This document shows, piece by piece, positions 1 through 7,867 of a stretch of DNA of 64,000 nt (position 1 is the first letter of the stretch; every line of letters starts with the position of its first letter). A program made the position numbers and the translations under genes. Origin of the DNA: Candidatus Opimibacter skivensis. Lineage in GTDB: Bacteria; Bacteroidota; Bacteroidia; Chitinophagales; Saprospiraceae. Location: the NCBI GenBank assembly GCA_016722045.1, contig JADKGY010000020.1, forward strand, positions 175,577 to 239,576. Direction: 5' to 3'. The notes under the pieces were generated by a model. It did not search any database, was not told where the DNA came from, and was given only the letters and a program-made list of their open reading frames with translations.

Positions 1-209
1 TGACCATCCTCGCTCATGATGCTGGGATTGAAATCAGGAGAAGCGGTACGGGTAAAGAAGAGCCTTGTTCCATCCTTGCTCAGGACCGGGCTGCTTTCGT
101 CATATGCATCAGTATTGACCGAAGCCGGCAACTTCTCTAGTTCGCCCTGACCGTGACATAGGGGGACGACAAAGACTATCCACAGGATGACCCGTATGAT
201 GTTATGCAT
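1..209 (-). CDS. Secreted PD40/TolB-like propeller protein (partial)
   Basis: Reading from ATG 209-207 down to the window edge gives 69 residues: a hydrophobic N-terminus (residues 4-17, IIRVILWIVFVVPL) ending near CHGQG, which looks like a signal peptide, then a TolB/PD40-type beta-propeller blade with the motif SSPVLSKDGTRLFFTR. Such blades are common in Bacteroidota periplasmic or OmpA-family surface proteins. The gene runs off the left edge, so total length and C-terminal domain are unknown. It lies 31 nt downstream of the DinB-fold gene on the same strand and may be co-transcribed with it. Confidence 0.7.
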   Translation of the reverse strand, partial: MHNIIRVILWIVFVVPLCHGQGELEKLPASVNTDAYDESSPVLSKDGTRLFFTRTASPDFNPSIMSEDG

Positions 210-240
210 AGGGTAAAAGTAAGATTCTACGTGAAACTAC

Positions 241-747
241 CTACTGAAGTATAATACCTTCATAAAAACCAAGGGGTCTGGCTAGGAGCAGTTTCGAAAT
301 ATACGCAATCTGACCGGTATGGTATGAAAAATGTTCTGTCACATGAATCAAAATCGTCAAACCCGATTCCTCAAATGTCTGTACCGGCCTCTTCAATAAC
401 ATCTGATCGACAGGTATGTTGCTGATCACCGGCCTGACCAGTTCCATCGTTGATGTGAGTTTTGATATGAGTTCTTCTTTCGGGATCGGGCCCAACTCAT
501 CAAATTCACTTTGCCTGTTCCGATGATCATCGTGACCACCAAGGCCTGTATAAATCCACTGTCTGACATTTCCGCAGAGATGAAGCACCAGGTTGCCTAC
601 ACTATTGGAAGATTCATTTGGTCGCCACCAGATCTGGGATTCATCCAATTGATCCAGGCATTTTAAAATACGGGGAAGAGATTCGTCATAGAGACGGTAC
701 AGGACTTCTTGGATCAGAGCTTCATTTATTTGGTCAGGAGTTGTCAT
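241..747 (-). CDS. DinB-superfamily (DUF1572-like) protein
   Basis: A 168-residue protein with the DinB/YfiT four-helix fold. It has LVLHLCGNVRQW around residue 55 and HVTEHFSYHTGQI around residue 138, which supply the histidines that form the usual DinB metal triad. Family members are metal-dependent, often thiol-linked transferases or damage-induced proteins. The substrate cannot be told from sequence. ATG 747-745 is the only sensible start. A heptamer array (754-788) lies directly upstream, so its promoter must sit in or beyond that array. Confidence 0.8.
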   Translation of the reverse strand: MTTPDQINEALIQEVLYRLYDESLPRILKCLDQLDESQIWWRPNESSNSVGNLVLHLCGNVRQWIYTGLGGHDDHRNRQSEFDELGPIPKEELISKLTSTMELVRPVISNIPVDQMLLKRPVQTFEESGLTILIHVTEHFSYHTGQIAYISKLLLARPLGFYEGIILQ

Positions 748-753
748 TTTTGT

Positions 754-788
754 ATTCAGTATTTAGTATTCGGTATTCAGTCTTTAGT
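754..788 (+). repeat. Heptamer array ATTCAGT x5
   Basis: Five tandem 7-nt units: ATTCAGT, ATTTAGT, ATTCGGT, ATTCAGT, CTTTAGT. The array overlaps the 3' end of the four-helix-bundle gene on the minus strand and is the reverse complement of the array at 1194-1245. Confidence 0.9.
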
Positions 789-1181
789 GTGTTTTGATAA
801 TGATGGCTTAATACAGAATGAGGCAGATTTATCGATCATTGAATTTAGCATTTTTCCAATTGATGCGCATCGATCTAAGAAATCAAATGCTATCTCATTT
901 GAAATGTATGTGCAATCGAGAGCAGCTTCAATCCAATGTTGTGTTTCCATTTGTTCCCCATCTGCATCCGTCAATTTTGTTACAAAAGACTTTTCATATC
1001 TCCTTTTCCCCCACGCCTCCGCTATTTGAGCTCCAATAGATCGCGAAGACCTCCTGACCTGATCGGTGAGTGAATACATTTCTTCCTTCGGAAATCTTTT
1101 TGATATCTAAAATATCTCCTTTGATAATCTCCTCGCCTGTTTGTAAACTTCCAATTCCCGAAAACTTGTTACGTATTCCAT
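777..1181 (-). pseudogene. Four-helix-bundle (S23/IVS-type) protein, nonsense-interrupted
   Basis: Starting at ATG 1181-1179, the frame reads MEYVTSFRELEVYKQARRLS, the typical start of the four-helix-bundle family (TIGR02436, related to 23S rRNA intervening-sequence proteins and to Avd). It meets an in-frame TAG at 1109-1107 (codon 25), between KEIF and ISKRFPKEE. After it the same frame continues intact as YSLTDQVRRSSRSIGAQIAEAWGKR and so on, to the stop at 777. The full frame would give 134 residues, a normal size for the family. Restart at the internal ATG (1079) would lose helix 1. The gene sits between two inverted heptamer arrays. It is either a point-mutated pseudogene or a base-call error. 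Confidence 0.8.
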
Positions 1182-1193
1182 TTTTATTTTTTT

Positions 1194-1245
1194 ACTGAAT
1201 ACTGAATACTGAATACTGAATACCGAATACTGAACACTGAGTACT
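1194..1245 (+). repeat. Heptamer array ACTGAAT x7
   Basis: Seven consecutive 7-nt units (four exact ACTGAAT, then ACCGAAT, ACTGAAC, ACTGAGT). It is the reverse complement of the ATTCAGT array at 754-788, so the two arrays bracket the four-helix-bundle gene as long inverted repeats. It ends at the stop region of comF. Confidence 0.9.
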
Positions 1246-1936
1246 ACAATTCCCCCGTCGCTATAGTAACCATCCGTAGCGAAGCGATCTTAGCTGAGGC
1301 AAGAGCAAGCGCACAAGATTCCAAAGTAGCCCCAGTAGTTAAAACATCATCAACAAGTAAAACATGTTTCTCCTTTACAAGATTTGGATTGACTAATACA
1401 AACGATGAACCGATAGTCTGTACACGTTCAAGTCTTTTCATTCCAGTCAGACTCTTGTCATGCGTAGATCTTCGAAGTGCATTTTTCTGACAGGTGATTC
1501 CCATCGCTTCAGCAATACCTTCTCCGAAGACTGCACTTTGATTATAGCCGCGCTTACGTTGTTTTTTCCAATGAAGAGGTACAGGTACGACGATATCAAT
1601 TTCATTCCAGAGTTCAGATTGAAGGAGTTGCTTTCCATACCACTTTCCGATAGTCACGATAAGTTCAGGCTGATTATTATATTTTATCTGGTGAAGCAAT
1701 CGCTGCGTGCCACCTCCTCTTGAGAAATACAGAAACGCAGCACCTGTCTTAAGATCTATTCGTCCTTTGAAATGTGACGTAAATGGATTTTCTGCATACT
1801 GATGAAATCCGGTTTCAGGTAGTTCATTTATACAATCCAGACAAAAAATATGGTGATCCAACGGCCGTTGCACACCACAGCTTGCACACAAAGGTGGATA
1901 TAGTAAGTCAATAATATGTCTGTACCATGGCGTCAT
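1244..1936 (-). CDS. comF: ComF family phosphoribosyltransferase-like protein
   Basis: A 230-residue cytosolic protein. The N-terminus has a ComF double zinc finger with CASC and CLDC pairs. The C-terminal half is a type I phosphoribosyltransferase fold with the PRPP-loop motif VLLVDDVLTTGATLE at about residues 192-206, preceded by PVPLHWKKQRKRGYNQS. ComF proteins act in uptake and processing of transforming DNA in competent bacteria, but many non-competent species also keep one. I chose ATG 1936-1934; a TTG two codons upstream is less likely. A hairpin with a U-tract lies just upstream on the same strand (1953-1983). Confidence 0.9.
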   Translation of the reverse strand: MTPWYRHIIDLLYPPLCASCGVQRPLDHHIFCLDCINELPETGFHQYAENPFTSHFKGRIDLKTGAAFLYFSRGGGTQRLLHQIKYNNQPELIVTIGKWYGKQLLQSELWNEIDIVVPVPLHWKKQRKRGYNQSAVFGEGIAEAMGITCQKNALRRSTHDKSLTGMKRLERVQTIGSSFVLVNPNLVKEKHVLLVDDVLTTGATLESCALALASAKIASLRMVTIATGEL

Positions 1937-1938
1937 CT

Positions 1939-2034
1939 TCAAATAGAAAAAAAGCCGGACTGCTTTGGGTGCGTCGTCCGGCTATTGTTCAACTGGCAAA
2001 TCAAAAAATGAGGATCCAACCTCTTCTTACGCAT
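1939..2034 (-). CDS. Possible 31-codon leader ORF before comF
   Basis: From ATG 2034-2032 a 31-codon frame (MRKKRLDPHFLICQLNNS...) ends with TGA at 1941-1939, two bases before the comF ATG. Its last third contains a terminator-like hairpin. The position and coupling resemble an attenuation leader, but nothing in the peptide is recognisable and it may be chance. Confidence 0.25.
   Translation of the reverse strand: MRKKRLDPHFLICQLNNSRTTHPKQSGFFSI
1953..1983 (-). terminator. Hairpin plus U-tract upstream of comF
   Basis: AGCCGGAC (1953-1960) pairs with GTCCGGCT (1976-1983) around a 15-nt loop. On the minus strand the stem is followed by seven Ts, giving a rho-independent terminator shape about 15 nt before the comF ATG. 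It could end an upstream minus-strand transcript or act as an attenuator. On the plus strand there is no T-run. Confidence 0.6.
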
Positions 2035-2199
2035 AGTATAATGTCTCGAGAGCACTAAAATGTGACCGCTTTTTTCAACTTTTTTCAAAAATATTTTTTT
2101 CAGCTATTTTCTTTCATCTTTTTTGTATACTTGTCTGATGTCTTTCCTGTAAATCTGACGGAGGTTTACACTTCACCGGGAAATCATCCAGTTGAAAAC

Positions 2200-2796
2200 A
2201 TGCACCAGCTTGATCACAGTCCCCTGCTCAGGGATGAACATTTCGTCAGCACCATAAGACCCGGTGGCCTAGACGGAGAAAAGGCAATCATAAGCCTGTA
2301 CACCCATTATCATAAATCAGTCAGAACTGCAATTTCGGATCTGATAAAACTTTATCCCGCTTGTCGCACCGAACCGGATGACATCGTACACGATGCATTC
2401 CTGGTGATGATTCACAAAATTCAGTTCGAAACAGCACCAACCATATCATTAAAGGCTTTTTGGATTGGCATTTCGAGAAAATTAATTCTCAACCAAGTGA
2501 GAAAATTCAAACGGATAACACTTGTGGCAGAACTAGATGAAGACTACGGTGCACCCGAAATCTCCCCTGAATCCTTATTCATGATCACTGAACATAACGA
2601 ACAAATCGAAAACTATCTCTCCCGGGCTGGTGAACGATGTAAGCAAGTCCTGATCATGTGGTTAGCACAGTTTACGATGGGTGAGATAGCAGACGAATTA
2701 CATCTTTCAGGTGCCCAGATGGCCAGGAAAATAAAGTATGCCTGTTTTAAAAAACTAAAAAATCTGGTCCAAAACGGTCACATGTTAGACCTCTGA
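2200..2796 (+). CDS. ECF-like RNA polymerase sigma factor
   Basis: Taking ATG 2200 gives 198 residues. Region 2 has EPDDIVHDAFLVMIHKI, with the conserved acidic DDIVHDAF motif, and region 4 is a C-terminal helix-turn-helix (FTMGEIADELHLSGAQMARKIKYACFKKLK). This is the layout of extracytoplasmic-function sigma-70 factors. The frame stays open upstream to 2062, but those 46 residues are low-complexity Phe-rich and fit no sigma family, so 2200 is preferred. The next gene, 50 nt downstream, encodes a single-pass membrane protein, the arrangement expected of a sigma/anti-sigma pair. Confidence 0.85.
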   Translation: MHQLDHSPLLRDEHFVSTIRPGGLDGEKAIISLYTHYHKSVRTAISDLIKLYPACRTEPDDIVHDAFLVMIHKIQFETAPTISLKAFWIGISRKLILNQVRKFKRITLVAELDEDYGAPEISPESLFMITEHNEQIENYLSRAGERCKQVLIMWLAQFTMGEIADELHLSGAQMARKIKYACFKKLKNLVQNGHMLDL

Positions 2797-2846
2797 AGAC
2801 ATTACCTATAGAGAAATCGAAAAGTAAACACTATAACACCTTAAGC

Positions 2847-3557
2847 ATGGAAGAAAAAGAGTTGTTGGAACTTATTGATCAGTATCTCCTGGGCAGGATT
2901 AAACCTGATGACCTGCAGAGGTTAGAGTATCTAAGAAAAACAAACCCTGACACAGAACTCCAGGTCAGGCAGAGTATTGAAGCCTTCAACGTGATCAAAT
3001 ATCTCCGCTACAAACAACTGCGGGAGAAATTGCGTCAAATCGATAATGCAGATGAAAAGAGCAAAACCGGCTTTTTCGGTCAGCGTTGGTTGGTCATGAC
3101 CATTTTGATTATCCTGTCCTTCCTTGGCTTATGGCTGTGGGCGATCAGACACTATGATCCGGCTTCAATAGCTATGCGGCATTTTCTGAAGAGTTCAGAA
3201 ATAAATATGATGCTATATGAAACTAAAGATGTAAGTGTAAATGATTGGACATTAGCTAACATAGCGTTCAGGAATAAAAATTTTCAGGAAGCCATTATTC
3301 TTTTTCAACCTTTTTTAGAGGACTCTCTTACTGAAACATCTACTGCAGCAAAATGGAATATTCTCCTGTCCCGATTTGCACTCGGTGACACAGATATATA
3401 CTGGAAAGAGGAAATGATTGTTTTTCAATCAACAGCTTCTGAGCCTTATAAATCAGAAGCATTGAAATTGCTGCAAACATTGAATTCACCGTTTTATAAA
3501 ATATTTGTTTTACATCTTTCGCCGCAGCTATCCGCGCTTAAGCCACGTCTGATGTAG
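2847..3557 (+). CDS. Single-pass membrane protein, possible sigma-factor regulator
   Basis: A 236-residue protein with no family I can name. Residues 1-70 are charged and helical and begin MEEKELLELIDQYLLGRIKPDDLQRLE, resembling the short cytoplasmic zinc-less anti-sigma segments of Bacteroidota. One membrane segment spans about 81-100, followed by an extracytoplasmic region with a TPR-like pair of helices (NIAFRNKNFQEAIILFQPFL). It directly follows the sigma gene. A role as anti-sigma or sigma-signalling partner is inferred from position and topology only. Confidence 0.55.
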   Translation: MEEKELLELIDQYLLGRIKPDDLQRLEYLRKTNPDTELQVRQSIEAFNVIKYLRYKQLREKLRQIDNADEKSKTGFFGQRWLVMTILIILSFLGLWLWAIRHYDPASIAMRHFLKSSEINMMLYETKDVSVNDWTLANIAFRNKNFQEAIILFQPFLEDSLTETSTAAKWNILLSRFALGDTDIYWKEEMIVFQSTASEPYKSEALKLLQTLNSPFYKIFVLHLSPQLSALKPRLM

Positions 3558-3672
3558 AGGGTCTATTAAAGGCCGCTGTTAAACAATTGTTAAACGAAAA
3601 AGGAAATGATACCATCTGTATGTTGCTTCCGTTTAAATAGCCACTTACGATCCTCAAAAAAGTGAAAAGACT

Positions 3673-4890
3673 ATGAAACTGAAACCATTTTTTTCGCTCA
3701 TGCTTGCCGGCATTTTTGGAGGCTTGATTTGTTTTGGAGCTATTCAATATTCACAACATTTCAATCTTCTTGGTCATTCGTCCATATTCTCTTTGACAGC
3801 GGCACCTTCTTCGGGCCAGGATTTTAATTCTGCCACCGGAGTTCCATCTACACCTGCATCTCTTTCTACGCCTGCTCCGGTGACCGGTCCGGATTTTGCC
3901 AATGCTGCCGAAGCGGCCCAGAAAGTTGTTGTCCTGATCGAAGCTTCAGAAAGTGAAGCGACTGCACAGAATCGTAGACGTCAGGATCCATTCCAGGATT
4001 TTTTCCAGCGTTTTGGTATTAATTCAGACGGCTTCGGCTATGGTCCTCAAATCCGTAAAGGTGCCGGATCAGGCGTCATCATTTCCAGCGATGGATATAT
4101 CCTGACAAACAATCACGTCGTGGATTTTGCTGATGAAGTGAATATTATCACGTTCGATAACAAAAAGTATAAAGCTGTAATTGTAGGCCGTGATCCAAGC
4201 ACAGACCTCGCTGTCGTGAAAATCGATGCCAAAAACCTACCTACATTGGAATATGCGGATTCAGATAAAGCCAGGGTTGGAGAATGGGTACTGGCCGTTG
4301 GAAATCCTTTTGAATATCTGACTTCTACTGTCACTGCAGGTATCATCAGCGCCAAAGGCCGCGATCTCGATATTATCCCAGGGAAAAAAGCCATTGAAGA
4401 GTTCATTCAGACCGATGCTGCCATCAATCCGGGCAATAGCGGAGGTGCTTTAGTGGACGCAAATGGCAGACTCCTCGGCATTAATACTGCAATAGCTTCT
4501 GAAACAGGAAGTTATACCGGATACTCATTTGCCATCCCTGCAAATCTTGCAGTTGGTATAGCTAACGACATTATCAAAAATGGTAACGACATTGAGCGAA
4601 CATCTTTGGGTGTTACAGTGTTAGTATTAGATGAAGAGTTTGCTGCTGAACAGAAATTACCTATAAACGAAGGTTTACTGGTAGATGAAGTCAGTGAAAG
4701 CAGTTCCGCCCAATATGCAGGAATTCTGCCTCACGATGTTCTTGTAGAGATTGATGGCAAAAAACTTAAGACTTTCAATGATCTAAAAGAGAAAATAGAT
4801 CTGGCGAAAGTGGGAGATTCAGTGACAGTGAAAGTATACCGGAACGGCAAATATTTAGACATTCCGGTGCGTTTAAAAAAAGGACTTTAA
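3673..4890 (+). CDS. HtrA/DegP-family serine protease with one PDZ domain
   Basis: A 405-residue envelope protease. Residues 7-24 form a signal peptide or membrane anchor. The trypsin-like domain carries the catalytic triad: His148 (TNNHVV), Asp178 (STDLAVVKID) and Ser256 (INPGNSGGAL). A single C-terminal PDZ domain covers about residues 305-400. Family members degrade or chaperone misfolded envelope proteins. Having one PDZ rather than two makes it DegS/HtrA-like in layout, though the N-terminal linker is Pro/Ser/Ala-rich. It follows the sigma/membrane-protein pair on the same strand after 115 nt, and an envelope-stress link is plausible but unproven. Confidence 0.93.
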   Translation: MKLKPFFSLMLAGIFGGLICFGAIQYSQHFNLLGHSSIFSLTAAPSSGQDFNSATGVPSTPASLSTPAPVTGPDFANAAEAAQKVVVLIEASESEATAQNRRRQDPFQDFFQRFGINSDGFGYGPQIRKGAGSGVIISSDGYILTNNHVVDFADEVNIITFDNKKYKAVIVGRDPSTDLAVVKIDAKNLPTLEYADSDKARVGEWVLAVGNPFEYLTSTVTAGIISAKGRDLDIIPGKKAIEEFIQTDAAINPGNSGGALVDANGRLLGINTAIASETGSYTGYSFAIPANLAVGIANDIIKNGNDIERTSLGVTVLVLDEEFAAEQKLPINEGLLVDEVSESSSAQYAGILPHDVLVEIDGKKLKTFNDLKEKIDLAKVGDSVTVKVYRNGKYLDIPVRLKKGL

Positions 4891-4944
4891 GGAATGAGGT
4901 AAACTCATTTAAAAATATAGTTGGTTTTTCGTTTTGTTTTGATG

Positions 4945-4979
4945 CGCCTGTCTTAAAAGCAAGACAGGCGTTTTTTTTT
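4945..4979 (+). terminator. Rho-independent terminator after htrA
   Basis: Perfect 10-bp stem CGCCTGTCTT / AAGACAGGCG (4945-4954 and 4961-4970) with a 6-nt loop, followed by nine Ts. Confidence 0.93.
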
Positions 4980-5067
4980 GTTTGGAATTTTTTTCCTTCA
5001 AGTCTTGATTTAAAAATTTATTTTGGGCGTCTGTGACGAAAACAAGTTTTTGATCACACCCCGATAT

Positions 5068-5973
5068 ATGTCAATTTTAAGATTAGATAAAGTAACAAAA
5101 CGTTTCAAAGATCATCTCGCGGTTGATGAAGTGAGTTTTGAAGTAGAGCAGGGCACAATCTTTGGCATGCTCGGACCAAACGGTGCCGGTAAAACCACCA
5201 CGATCAGAATCATCACCACCATCATGGGTCCCGACAGTGGCCAAGTTTATTTTCAGGGTGAGCTACTCAACAAAAAGCATCCTTCCCTGATGGGCTATCT
5301 GCCCGAAGAAAGAGGTTTGTACAAACGCATGAAAGTGGGCGCCCATCTTATCTACCTCGCACAACTAAGAGGACTTTCGGTAGCAGATGCTACAAGAAAA
5401 TGCAAAGAAATGCTTGATCGATTCGAAGCCCTTGACTGGTGGAACAAAAAAATTGAAGAGCTTTCGAAAGGGATGCAACAAAAAATCCAATTCATCGCTA
5501 CGATTGTCCATGATCCGGTACTCATCATCCTGGATGAACCATTCACAGGGCTTGATCCTATCAACAGCAGTATGATCCAGGATGAAATATTCAGATTAAG
5601 GGATAAAGGGACGACCATTATTTTCTCTACACACCGCATGGAACAAGTTGAAGAGATGTGTGAAAACATAATTCTCATCAATCAGGGTAAAAATATTCTG
5701 CAAGGCAATGTCAAAGAGATCAGGAATAAATACAAAGAACATCTGTACAAAATATCCTACTCAGGAGATTTGCCAAAACAATTTACGGATGGATTAGAAT
5801 TGGTAAAATCAGAAGATCATACAGCTACATTCAGAATCCCAAATCAGGGCACACCGAACGTCTTGCTTCAATACCTCATAAACTCAGGTTGCCAGATTCA
5901 TTCGTTCCATGAAATACTGCCATCCATCAATGAAATATTTATTCGCCAGGTAAAAGGAATCAGCCATGAGTAG
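5068..5973 (+). CDS. ABC transporter ATP-binding protein (NatA-like)
   Basis: Using ATG 5068 (MSILRLDKVTKRF) gives 301 residues. It has Walker A GPNGAGKT at 36-43, signature LSKGMQQK, Walker B LIILDEPFTGLD and the H-loop STHRMEQ. A DUF4162-type C-terminal domain follows, as in NatA-like exporters. The upstream TTG at 5023 would add 15 residues that do not belong to the fold. The stop overlaps the start of the permease gene by 8 nt, so the two are translationally coupled and form one exporter (sodium, drug or lipid; substrate not predictable). Confidence 0.93.
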   Translation: MSILRLDKVTKRFKDHLAVDEVSFEVEQGTIFGMLGPNGAGKTTTIRIITTIMGPDSGQVYFQGELLNKKHPSLMGYLPEERGLYKRMKVGAHLIYLAQLRGLSVADATRKCKEMLDRFEALDWWNKKIEELSKGMQQKIQFIATIVHDPVLIILDEPFTGLDPINSSMIQDEIFRLRDKGTTIIFSTHRMEQVEEMCENIILINQGKNILQGNVKEIRNKYKEHLYKISYSGDLPKQFTDGLELVKSEDHTATFRIPNQGTPNVLLQYLINSGCQIHSFHEILPSINEIFIRQVKGISHE

Positions 5974-7303
5974 TAGTAAGATCTGGATCGTTGCAAAACG
6001 AGAATATCTGACCCGTGTTCAAAAGAAGACATTTATCCTGGTGACACTTCTGACACCTATAGGTATTGCATTATTTTCAGTCCTGGTAGGTTTTATCATG
6101 AGCGCGGGGAGTAAATCCGATCAGCGCGTCCTGATCCATGATGATACAGGTATCATCCGCGAAATGGCGACTAACGATAAAAACTTTCCTTATCAATTCT
6201 CTGAAAATGATCTGAATACATTGAAGGAGGAATACCGGTCGATGGGTTATGATATCCTCGTGCATATTCCGGCACTCAAAGATTCGGCATCAACACATAT
6301 TTCAGCATCATATTACGGTGAAGAAAAACCTTCTCTTGCTCTTTTAGAATCCATTGAATCTCATCTGGGTGATCAGATACAGGCGTACAGAATGCGCAAA
6401 TCAAAAATCGAACAGTCACTGCTTGATTCTTTTTTGGCTGATATCGAGCTTGAGAATGGCGCGATGGATCCTAATGATCATTCAGGATCTGCAGCCACCG
6501 GAAAACTTAATATCATCATCGGCACAGCATTGGGTGCACTGATGGGTTTCCTCATGTACCTCGTGATCTTTATCTACGGCGGTATGGTCATGCGCAGTGT
6601 AATGGAAGAAAAATTAAGCCGCATCGTGGAAGTTATGGTGAGTTCTGTGCGTCCCATCTATCTCATGATGGGTAAGTTAATAGGTGTAGGAGGCGTTGGG
6701 TTGACACAGCTTGCACTTTGGGCTATTCTGATCCCTATACTTCTGATCATTGCCCAGGCATTTCTACCGGGTATGGATCATTCACAACTAGCCAGTGTCA
6801 GTAGTGTATCACAGGTCGATCAGGAATCACTTAATGGATTCTCAGGACAGCAAATCATCCAGGCCATTTTTAATATCAAATGGTGGCTTATCCTTCCTGT
6901 ATTTGTGCTTTTTTTCCTTGGAGGTTATTTTATTTATAGCTCCATGTTCGCAGCCATGGGATCGGCCATCAACGAAGATATGGGTGAAGGCCAGCAATTG
7001 ATGTTGCCCATCATCATTGTTGTGTTGATCGCTTTCTATATGTTATTCCCGGTCCTTTCCAATCCAAATGGAACACTTGCCATATTTGCTTCTATGTTTC
7101 CATTATTTTCTCCGATCATCATGCCGGCTCGCTTAGCCTTTGATCCGCCATGGTGGCAGATCGTCGTTTCCATTGTCCTGATGCTTTCTACCGTTTGGTT
7201 TTTCATCTGGCTCACCAGCAGAATTTACCGCGTAGGTATTCTGATGTACGGCAAAAAAGCAACCATCAGAGAAATGATCAAATGGTTGAGATATTCCGAA
7301 TAA
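5966..7303 (+). CDS. ABC-2 type permease (NatB-like)
   Basis: A 445-residue inner-membrane protein. There is one N-terminal membrane segment (about 23-46), a large extracytoplasmic loop to about residue 180, then five or so membrane segments to the C-terminus (MGFLMYLVIFIYGGMVMRSVMEEK...). This is the ABC2_membrane_3 architecture that pairs with NatA-type ATPases. It overlaps the ATPase gene by 8 nt and is its obligate membrane partner. Confidence 0.92.
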   Translation: MSSSKIWIVAKREYLTRVQKKTFILVTLLTPIGIALFSVLVGFIMSAGSKSDQRVLIHDDTGIIREMATNDKNFPYQFSENDLNTLKEEYRSMGYDILVHIPALKDSASTHISASYYGEEKPSLALLESIESHLGDQIQAYRMRKSKIEQSLLDSFLADIELENGAMDPNDHSGSAATGKLNIIIGTALGALMGFLMYLVIFIYGGMVMRSVMEEKLSRIVEVMVSSVRPIYLMMGKLIGVGGVGLTQLALWAILIPILLIIAQAFLPGMDHSQLASVSSVSQVDQESLNGFSGQQIIQAIFNIKWWLILPVFVLFFLGGYFIYSSMFAAMGSAINEDMGEGQQLMLPIIIVVLIAFYMLFPVLSNPNGTLAIFASMFPLFSPIIMPARLAFDPPWWQIVVSIVLMLSTVWFFIWLTSRIYRVGILMYGKKATIREMIKWLRYSE

Positions 7304-7321
7304 CAATCAAAAGATTTTAAA

Positions 7322-7395
7322 TACCCCGGTGTTTCGCAGAACGCAGGGGAGAAACTTCGCACTGAACTTGTTCAGTGAAACGAAGTGATGGGGTA
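7322..7395 (+). repeat. Nested palindromic element
   Basis: Outer arms TACCCC (7322-7327) and GGGGTA (7390-7395) enclose an inner hairpin: CACTGAA/TTCAGTG (7360-7366 and 7371-7377), extended by ACTTCG/CGAAGT. The left part (GTTTCGCAGAACG) resembles the start of the two-hairpin element at 36941. It could be a degraded relative. Confidence 0.5.
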
Positions 7396-7403
7396 AATAA
7401 AAA

Positions 7404-7428
7404 AAAGTCGCTCCACCGGAGCGACTTT
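7404..7428 (-). terminator. Hairpin terminator, minus-strand oriented
   Basis: Perfect 11-bp stem (7404-7414 and 7418-7428) with a 3-nt loop. The A-run at 7399-7406 makes a U-tract on the minus strand, so it can end the transcript of the 7554-7805 gene. It may also stop the ABC exporter mRNA from the other side. Confidence 0.75.
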
Positions 7429-7553
7429 CGATGAGAATTCGTTTTGAATGATTGGTCACAAATGATCTATGCCCATCATCTCATGCCAAAATTCTAAATA
7501 AAATCCCGATTAAAAAATCATTTTTGAAGATTTAAAAAATCTTAACACAATAC

Positions 7554-7805
7554 TCAATCCACATACTCCCTTCTGCCCTGAGCGACCTTTAAAACGCAGA
7601 TTGAGTCTTCCATTGACAATTGGGATGTCAACAAATCACCTAATTCTGGCCACAATTTTTCAAACTGACCTATGACGATCGTGCTCATTCCGTTAGATTG
7701 AATATCAAGGTCCGGAATAGCCTTCAGTTTTTGAAGAAAATTCAATACTGAGGAGGGGTATTCATTGTGAAGCGGATAAAGGCTGATTTCGATCGTAGCG
7801 GTCAT
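7554..7805 (-). CDS. Small YkoF/MTH1187-like (thiamine-binding superfamily) protein
   Basis: An 83-residue protein starting MTATIEISLYPLHNEY. The pattern of an N-terminal beta strand with the conserved SLYPL, a helix, and a second beta-alpha-beta unit matches the ferredoxin-like fold of the MTH1187/YkoF superfamily. Several members of that superfamily bind thiamine or its HMP precursor. No thiamine gene is adjacent, so ligand binding is unproven. It is divergent from the TlpA gene (62 nt apart). Confidence 0.55.
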   Translation of the reverse strand: MTATIEISLYPLHNEYPSSVLNFLQKLKAIPDLDIQSNGMSTIVIGQFEKLWPELGDLLTSQLSMEDSICVLKVAQGRREYVD

Positions 7806-7867
7806 CCATAATATTAATCAATCTTTCATTACTTCTTCGACCTATCTTTACGCACAAATCTATACTG

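Noticed and set aside
709..1039. Plus-strand frames over the four-helix-bundle locus
   Set aside because: They are antisense to a recognisable gene family and consist partly of the heptamer array.
754..1245. Diversity-generating retroelement (Avd-like protein)
   Set aside because: No reverse transcriptase, template repeat or variable repeat was found nearby.
2062..2199. Longer N-terminus for the sigma factor
   Set aside because: The 46 extra residues are Phe-rich and come from a poly-T region; sigma family homology begins only after the internal ATG.
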